Source: an uncultured bacterium (lineage in GTDB: Bacteria; Cloacimonadota; Cloacimonadia; Cloacimonadales; Cloacimonadaceae). Taken from it: a stretch of 17,159 bases of DNA. Under the pieces are notes generated by a model. It was not told the DNA's origin and did no database searches. It saw nothing but the letters and a program-made list of their open reading frames with translations. The translations under genes and the position numbers were made by a program. Shown in pieces: positions 14,608 to 17,159 of this stretch. The first letter of the stretch is position 1. The number at the start of each line of letters is the position of its first letter. The stretch spans positions 1 through 17,159 of the forward strand of contig CALGPA010000032.1 of NCBI GenBank assembly GCA_937960795.1, in the 5' to 3' direction.

Positions 14608-16493
14608 AATCAAAAGAGCAATTGAACTTAAAGAAGGACTTCCCGCCACCAAAGTGGGAAGATTGGAAACAGCTCGTGATCGACTCTCTCAAAGGAGCCG
14701 ACTATGAAAAAGTAATGCACAAATCTACCTACGATGGGATCACCCTCAAACCGATCTATCGCAAGGAAGACATCCAGGATATCAGCTTTGCGGATAGCGA
14801 ACCCGGACAGCTGCCCTATGTGCGCGGTAATGACCCTCAGAAGCTCGTAGAAGAAGGATGGTATGTAGCTCAAGCACAGACAAACAGCAAGCTCAAGGAA
14901 CTCAATCAGATCCTGAAAAATGAGCTCATGCGTGGGCTGAATATGGTGAATCTGCGGCTGAAGCATGACGATTTCCCCCAAGGGATCAAGATCAAAAGCA
15001 GCAAAGATCTTCAGAGCGTCCTAGATGGGATCGATCTCAAAGCTGCTCCTCTCTTTATCCAAATGGATGTTGATGACCCCGATCTATTTGGTTTTTTGGA
15101 TGAGTATGTCTGTCGGCAAGAGCTCTCACTTCGGGATCTGACCGGCTGTGTCGGCTTTGACCCCACGAGTGAGTTTGCCCGCAAAGGATACATGAGCTTG
15201 CCGCTTCACGATCTGTGGCAGAAGGTGTCCGACTCTGTGATTGATAGAGCAAACAGAGCTCCGGGATTGCGCTGCTTCATCATAGACGGCTGTGTCTATG
15301 AAGCAGCCGGAGCATCCACGGCACAAGAGCTTGCAATGGTGCTAAGCACTGCCATCGGCTATATCCAAGGCCTTCAAGAGACGGGCATGGATATCGACAC
15401 CATCGCCAAGCTTTTTGCGGTTAAACTCAGTTTGGGCTCTAATTTCTTCATGGAAATTGCCAAGATCAGAGCCTTTAGATTGATCTGGACAAAGATGATT
15501 CAAGCCTTTGGCGGCAGTAGCGAATCCTGCAAAATCTGGATCCATGGCAAGACCGCTTTCTCGAACAAAAGCACATACGACCTCTATGTGAACATGCTGC
15601 GTACGACCACAGAGAGCTTCTCCGGAGTCATCGGCGGAGTCGATAGTCTTGAAACAGATGCTTTCGACCACGTGGCAAGTGAAGACAATCCATTTGCTCG
15701 CCGGATAGCTCGCAATCAGCAGTTGATCTTGGGAGAAGAAGCTCATTTCTCCAAAGTAGCTGATCCTGCCGGAGGTTGCTACTACATCGAAAGTCTCACG
15801 GCTGATTTAGCGGAGATATCCTGGCAGATCATGCAGGAGATCGAAGAGAGCGGCGGCATGATTCGCTCCCTCAGATCCGGCAAAATACATGAGATGATCG
15901 AGAAAACAGCCAAAGCCCGCATCGATGCCGTGCACAAACGCCGAGATGTCTTTGTGGGAGTAAACATGTATGCCAATCCCGATGACATCGCCACCCCGGA
16001 GGTGGCTCATGAGCCCCTTGATGACTCAAAGGCTGCAGTGAAGCTGGAGCACGGTGCTCTGCCCAAGCTGCGAATTGTATCTTCATTGGAGGATCTCAGA
16101 CGCAAAATCTCTGCAAAATCTCCAAAGATCATGCTGCTGAATATCGGCAAAGTATCCGAGTATAAGGCTCGGGCAGATTTTGCAGCAGGATTCTTCCAGG
16201 TCGGCGGATACAAGGTGCTGTCCGAAGATTCTTTTGCGAATGGCGAAGAAGCGATCGCCAAAGCCAATGCTTCCGATGCTGACGCATTCTGCATTTGCAG
16301 CACGGATGAAAACTACGTTTCCTTAGTCCCAGCGATCTGCTCCAAGCTTGATTCCAAGAACGTCATCTTGGCAGGCTATCCCAAGGAAAAGGTCGAGCAA
16401 TACAAAGAGGATGGCATTGCTATCTTCATCCATATCCGCGCGAATGTCTATGATACCCTAAAAGACTTGGCAGAAAAACTGGAGGTGTATTGA
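14604..16493 (+). CDS. mutA: Methylmalonyl-CoA mutase small (beta) subunit
   Basis: The non-catalytic partner of heterodimeric methylmalonyl-CoA mutase, which interconverts methylmalonyl-CoA and succinyl-CoA. The 629 residues match the small subunit (~620-640), not the ~710-residue catalytic one. Residues ~50-430 form a degenerate TIM barrel (LKPIYRKEDI, LTGCVGFDP, ADPAGGCYYIESLT). Residues ~490-629 form a degenerate B12-binding domain, in which the DxHxxG motif that ligates cobalt is absent and NIGKVSEYKA stands in its place. This is what distinguishes the small subunit. The GTG start overlaps the pgk stop and has its own GGAG. The TGA overlaps the mutB ATG (TGATG), fitting one-to-one synthesis. 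With mutB it would serve propionate oxidation or formation. Confidence 0.95.
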   Translation: MKSKEQLNLKKDFPPPKWEDWKQLVIDSLKGADYEKVMHKSTYDGITLKPIYRKEDIQDISFADSEPGQLPYVRGNDPQKLVEEGWYVAQAQTNSKLKELNQILKNELMRGLNMVNLRLKHDDFPQGIKIKSSKDLQSVLDGIDLKAAPLFIQMDVDDPDLFGFLDEYVCRQELSLRDLTGCVGFDPTSEFARKGYMSLPLHDLWQKVSDSVIDRANRAPGLRCFIIDGCVYEAAGASTAQELAMVLSTAIGYIQGLQETGMDIDTIAKLFAVKLSLGSNFFMEIAKIRAFRLIWTKMIQAFGGSSESCKIWIHGKTAFSNKSTYDLYVNMLRTTTESFSGVIGGVDSLETDAFDHVASEDNPFARRIARNQQLILGEEAHFSKVADPAGGCYYIESLTADLAEISWQIMQEIEESGGMIRSLRSGKIHEMIEKTAKARIDAVHKRRDVFVGVNMYANPDDIATPEVAHEPLDDSKAAVKLEHGALPKLRIVSSLEDLRRKISAKSPKIMLLNIGKVSEYKARADFAAGFFQVGGYKVLSEDSFANGEEAIAKANASDADAFCICSTDENYVSLVPAICSKLDSKNVILAGYPKEKVEQYKEDGIAIFIHIRANVYDTLKDLAEKLEVY

Positions 16494-17159
16494 TGAATCC
16501 TGATTTTACAAAGTTGAGCCCGAGCTTCAAAGAATCCAAGCCGATCCCGGATACTCCACAAGCCGAGATTTCCAAAGTCTGGCACACCAATGAGCAGATC
16601 CCGGTGAAACCTATCTATCGCAAAGCAGACATTGCGGATCTGACCCATCTTGACTATCTGAGTGGCATCGCGCCATATCTGAGAGGACCCTACGCAAGCA
16701 TGTATGTGCAGCGTCCTTGGACCATCCGCCAATACGCAGGTTTTTCAACCGCGGAAGAATCCAATGCCTTCTACCGCCGCAATCTTGCCATGGGGCAAAA
16801 AGGACTCTCAATAGCCTTTGATCTTGCCACTCATCGTGGCTATGATTCTGATCATCCCCGCGTGATCGGTGATGTGGGCAAAGCCGGAGTCGCAGTAGAC
16901 AGCATCTTGGATATGAAGATTCTCTTCGACAAGATTCCCCTGGATGAGATGAGCGTGTCCATGACCATGAATGGCGCCGTCATTCCGATCATGGCTTTCT
17001 ATATAGTTGCAGCAGAAGAACAAGGCGTGAAGCCTGAGCAGCTCAAAGGAACCATCCAAAATGACATTCTCAAAGAATATATGGTGCGAAACACCTACAT
17101 CTACCCACCGGAAGCCTCCATGCGCATCATCGCTGATATCTTTAGCTATACTTCCCGCA
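16493..17159 (+). CDS. mutB: Methylmalonyl-CoA mutase large (alpha) subunit, N-terminal part
   Basis: The catalytic, adenosylcobalamin-binding subunit, cut by the right edge after 222 codons of an expected ~710. The visible part is the start of the TIM barrel and is highly typical: RPWTIRQYAGFSTAEESNAF from 74, SIAFDLATHRGYDSDHPRV from 106, SMTMNGAV and GTIQNDILKEYMVRNTYIY from 186. Tyr81 and Arg199 have the same spacing (118) as Tyr89 and Arg207 of the Propionibacterium enzyme. Those residues distinguish methylmalonyl-CoA mutase from isobutyryl-CoA mutase, so the former activity is favoured. The residue two before Arg74-Pro-Trp is Val and the next is Gln, where the well-known enzymes have Phe. 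GGAGG at 16481-16485 precedes the ATG. The B12-binding domain lies outside the window. Confidence 0.96.
   Translation, partial: MNPDFTKLSPSFKESKPIPDTPQAEISKVWHTNEQIPVKPIYRKADIADLTHLDYLSGIAPYLRGPYASMYVQRPWTIRQYAGFSTAEESNAFYRRNLAMGQKGLSIAFDLATHRGYDSDHPRVIGDVGKAGVAVDSILDMKILFDKIPLDEMSVSMTMNGAVIPIMAFYIVAAEEQGVKPEQLKGTIQNDILKEYMVRNTYIYPPEASMRIIADIFSYTSR

Noticed and set aside
14604..16493. mutA as a degraded copy of mutB
   Set aside because: Loss of the cobalamin histidine motif is the normal state of the small subunit, and the frame is intact and coupled to mutB.
1..17159. CRISPR arrays, tRNA or rRNA genes, insertion-sequence ends
   Set aside because: I saw no regularly spaced repeats, no cloverleaf-like sequence and no transposase in the window.

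Overview
The window looks like a chromosomal stretch from a Gram-negative, lipid A-making anaerobe of the FCB type. A Cloacimonadota-like bacterium fits best. The grounds are an LpxC-FabZ fusion of the kind known from Bacteroidota and relatives, a two-subunit (GcvPA/GcvPB) glycine dehydrogenase, and a two-subunit methylmalonyl-CoA mutase. This placement is inference from gene content, because no marker gene or database search was available. Base composition looks close to half GC through the housekeeping genes.

Positions 1-1179 (+ strand) are the left edge and the only part with mobile-element character. A partial 70-residue frame of unknown function ends in a 4-base overlap with a 322-codon frame. 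The first ~190 residues of that frame resemble a PBSX/P2-type phage portal protein and the last ~125 resemble the distal half of a Cache sensor domain. It looks like a chimera of a prophage gene and a sensor gene, made either by a genomic deletion or by an assembly join.

Positions 1202-7891 (- strand) hold six tightly packed genes in the transcriptional order gcvPA, gcvPB, skp/ompH, lpxD, lpxC-fabZ, lpxA, ending in a hairpin terminator. All internal junctions are overlaps of 1-8 bases except one 20-base gap, so a single transcript is likely. It would join glycine decarboxylation to an outer-membrane chaperone and the first steps of lipid A synthesis.

Positions 7892-8329 are a 438-base divergent intergenic region. 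It has TTGACA boxes facing both ways, a near-identical 13-base direct repeat and a small hairpin, and no convincing gene.

Positions 8330-17159 (+ strand) carry an M18 aminopeptidase, a DUF1015 protein, rimO and trpS with short spacings. After a 110-base gap come a divergent phosphoglycerate kinase and the small and large subunits of methylmalonyl-CoA mutase. These last three genes overlap each other by 4 and 1 bases, and the large subunit runs off the right edge. The kinase belongs to central carbon metabolism and the mutase to the propionate/succinyl-CoA route, so this end looks like an energy-metabolism operon.

Most of the window is ordinary housekeeping. The points most worth checking are the portal-Cache chimera, the phosphoglycerate kinase with altered active-site motifs, the gcvP-lpx operon, and the repeat-tailed Skp.
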